Shown: piece after piece, positions 63,048 through 64,000 of the stretch
How the letters are laid out: the number at the start of each line of letters is the position of its first letter
How positions within the stretch are numbered: the first letter of the stretch is position 1
From: Oscillospiraceae bacterium
GTDB lineage: Bacteria > Bacillota > Clostridia > Oscillospirales > Ruminococcaceae
Reading direction: 5' to 3'
Assembly (NCBI GenBank): GCA_018110985.1
Contig: JAGAWT010000010.1
Location: forward strand, 1 to 64,000
DNA length: 64,000 nt
The notes under the pieces: model-generated
What the model was told of the DNA's origin: nothing
Database searches by the model: none
What the model saw: the letters and a program-made list of their open reading frames with translations, nothing else
Made by a program: the position numbers and the translations under genes

Positions 63048-64000
63048 ATGACAGAACTTCTTCTGAAAAAATTCGTCAAGAACTATGAAAACACCATTGA
63101 CCCCGCCGTAAGAGCGGATTATGGCAGGCTCGGCGGGATGGTGGGCATAGTCTGCAACATCATCCTGACTGTTGCAAAGTACATCATCGGCAGCATATCC
63201 GGCTCTGCCGCCATTATCTCCGATGCGGTGAACAACCTTTCCGACAGTGTGAACAGCATTGCCACCATGGCGGGTATGTCCGCTGCCGCAAAGCCCGCAG
63301 ACAGGGAACACCCCTACGGCCACGGCCGCACGGAATACCTGACGGCTCTTTGTATAGGTACGGCCATCGTCTATGTGGGACTGAGCCTGTTTTCATCCTC
63401 CGTGAAAAAGATAATAGAGCCAAAGCCCATAACACCATCCGCTGCGGTGATAGTAGTCCTGGTGCTGTCCATACTGCTGAAGGTGTGGCTCACCGTGTTC
63501 AACAAAAGGCTGGGGGAGAGGGCACATTCCACGGTGCTGCTTGCCAATTCGCAGGATGCACGAAACGACATCTTTGCCACCTCTGCCGCCCTCGTGGGAA
63601 CGGTCTGCGCCTATTTCAGCGATCTTCCGGCGGATGCGGCGATGGGTGCGGTGGTCTCCCTGTACATAACGGTCTCCGGGGTGAATATACTGAAAGAGAC
63701 CATAGGGGATATCCTGGGACGTGCCGGGGATGAGGATACCGTGGCGGAGATAAAGGGCATTATCGACCGTACCGAAAGGATATGGGGCGTACACGATATC
63801 ATGGTGCATGACTACGGTCCCGGCCGTGCCTTTGCGTCCTGCCATGTGGAGGCAGACAGCAGGGAAACCCTCATGGACATCCACGACATAGTGGATGATG
63901 TGGAAAGGGAGATAAAGGACAAGTTGGGGATGGTCATGACCGTCCATGTGGATCCGGTGGATATGCAGGATGAGGAGCTTGTAAGGTGCAGGGCGCTCTG
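63048..64000 (+). CDS. Cation diffusion facilitator (CDF) transporter, 3' end beyond the window
   Basis: The frame is open from the ATG at 63048 to the end of the window (317 codons seen). Helix bundle with the CDF metal site: SGSAAIISDAVNNLSDSVNS (D-x-x-x-D), HPYGHGRTEY, and the later ANSQDARNDIFAT (H/D-x-x-x-D). After six helices comes the cytoplasmic metal-binding domain (GVHDIMVHDYGPGRAFASCHVEAD). Exports divalent metals such as Zn, Mn or Fe by proton exchange; specificity not resolved. It starts 13 bases after the SGNH gene. Confidence 0.93.
   Translation, partial: MTELLLKKFVKNYENTIDPAVRADYGRLGGMVGIVCNIILTVAKYIIGSISGSAAIISDAVNNLSDSVNSIATMAGMSAAAKPADREHPYGHGRTEYLTALCIGTAIVYVGLSLFSSSVKKIIEPKPITPSAAVIVVLVLSILLKVWLTVFNKRLGERAHSTVLLANSQDARNDIFATSAALVGTVCAYFSDLPADAAMGAVVSLYITVSGVNILKETIGDILGRAGDEDTVAEIKGIIDRTERIWGVHDIMVHDYGPGRAFASCHVEADSRETLMDIHDIVDDVEREIKDKLGMVMTVHVDPVDMQDEELVRCRAL

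Overview
The window reads as chromosomal DNA of a low-to-mid GC Gram-positive gut anaerobe of the Ruminococcus/Oscillospiraceae type. Supporting features are a type III glutamine synthetase, a V/A-type ATPase in place of an F-type one in this stretch, a Trp T-box leader, near-perfect sigma-A promoters (TTGACA-17-TATAAT), HrcA/CIRCE control, secreted CBM-like proteins with TGN tails, and a rubredoxin-fused flavoprotein. The species assignment is inference; no rRNA is present.

Layout. 1-3.8 kb is an AT-richer accessory end: excisionase-like protein, leader peptide, tyrosine recombinase, S66 LD-carboxypeptidase and a small membrane protein; the last two share a duplicated hairpin-promoter cassette. 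3.8-7.4 kb (minus) encodes three alanine/glutamate-rich secreted surface proteins. 7.5-10.4 kb has dus, a GH16 glucanase, a YunG-like protein and a cyclophilin. 10.8-14.8 kb has an MsmX-type sugar ABC ATPase, a GNAT and glnN. 15-18.5 kb has a high-molecular-weight rubredoxin-type protein, a membrane protein and a Big_2/VanY lipoprotein. 19-29.5 kb is a long plus-strand run: rRNA methyltransferase, two cell-envelope proteins, cheV, an 853-residue protein combining two RNA polymerase alpha-CTD-like domains with a sigma region-4-like helix, a divergent LCP protein, then pyrH-frr-uppS-cdsA. 29.7-31.3 kb holds a P-loop kinase-like gene and a membrane metallopeptidase. 31.4-38 kb is the T-box controlled trp operon (trpE, fused trpGD, trpC, a chorismate-mutase-like remnant, trpB, trpA; no trpF). 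38-47 kb carries ppk1, DUF1015, GNAT, an Ig-like secreted protein, ACT and UPF0210 proteins and a membrane-anchored HAD phosphatase. 47-55.3 kb is the V/A-ATPase operon (H, C, I, K, F, E, A, B; D missing). 55.3-64 kb has htpG with CIRCE, tRNA-Thr and tRNA-Tyr, a tandem repeat array, typA, a candidate stand-alone structured RNA, a choline-binding-like secreted protein, an SGNH lipoprotein and a truncated CDF transporter.

Three dispersed repeat families run through the window. (1) A 105-bp nested inverted repeat occurs in seven copies; its arms co-vary, it sits between genes, inside the ATPase operon and at gene 3' ends, and it supplies the last residues of one protein. (2) A 15-base palindrome, GTCGG(C/T)-N3-(G/A)CCGAC, shows compensatory arm changes. 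(3) A 95/97-bp tandem unit occurs at two loci about 40 kb apart in opposite orientation and shares a fixed-spacing core. These repeats, the alpha-CTD/sigma4-like protein and the candidate RNA at 60.5 kb are the least explained content. All gene assignments rest on motif recognition by eye, not on database searches.
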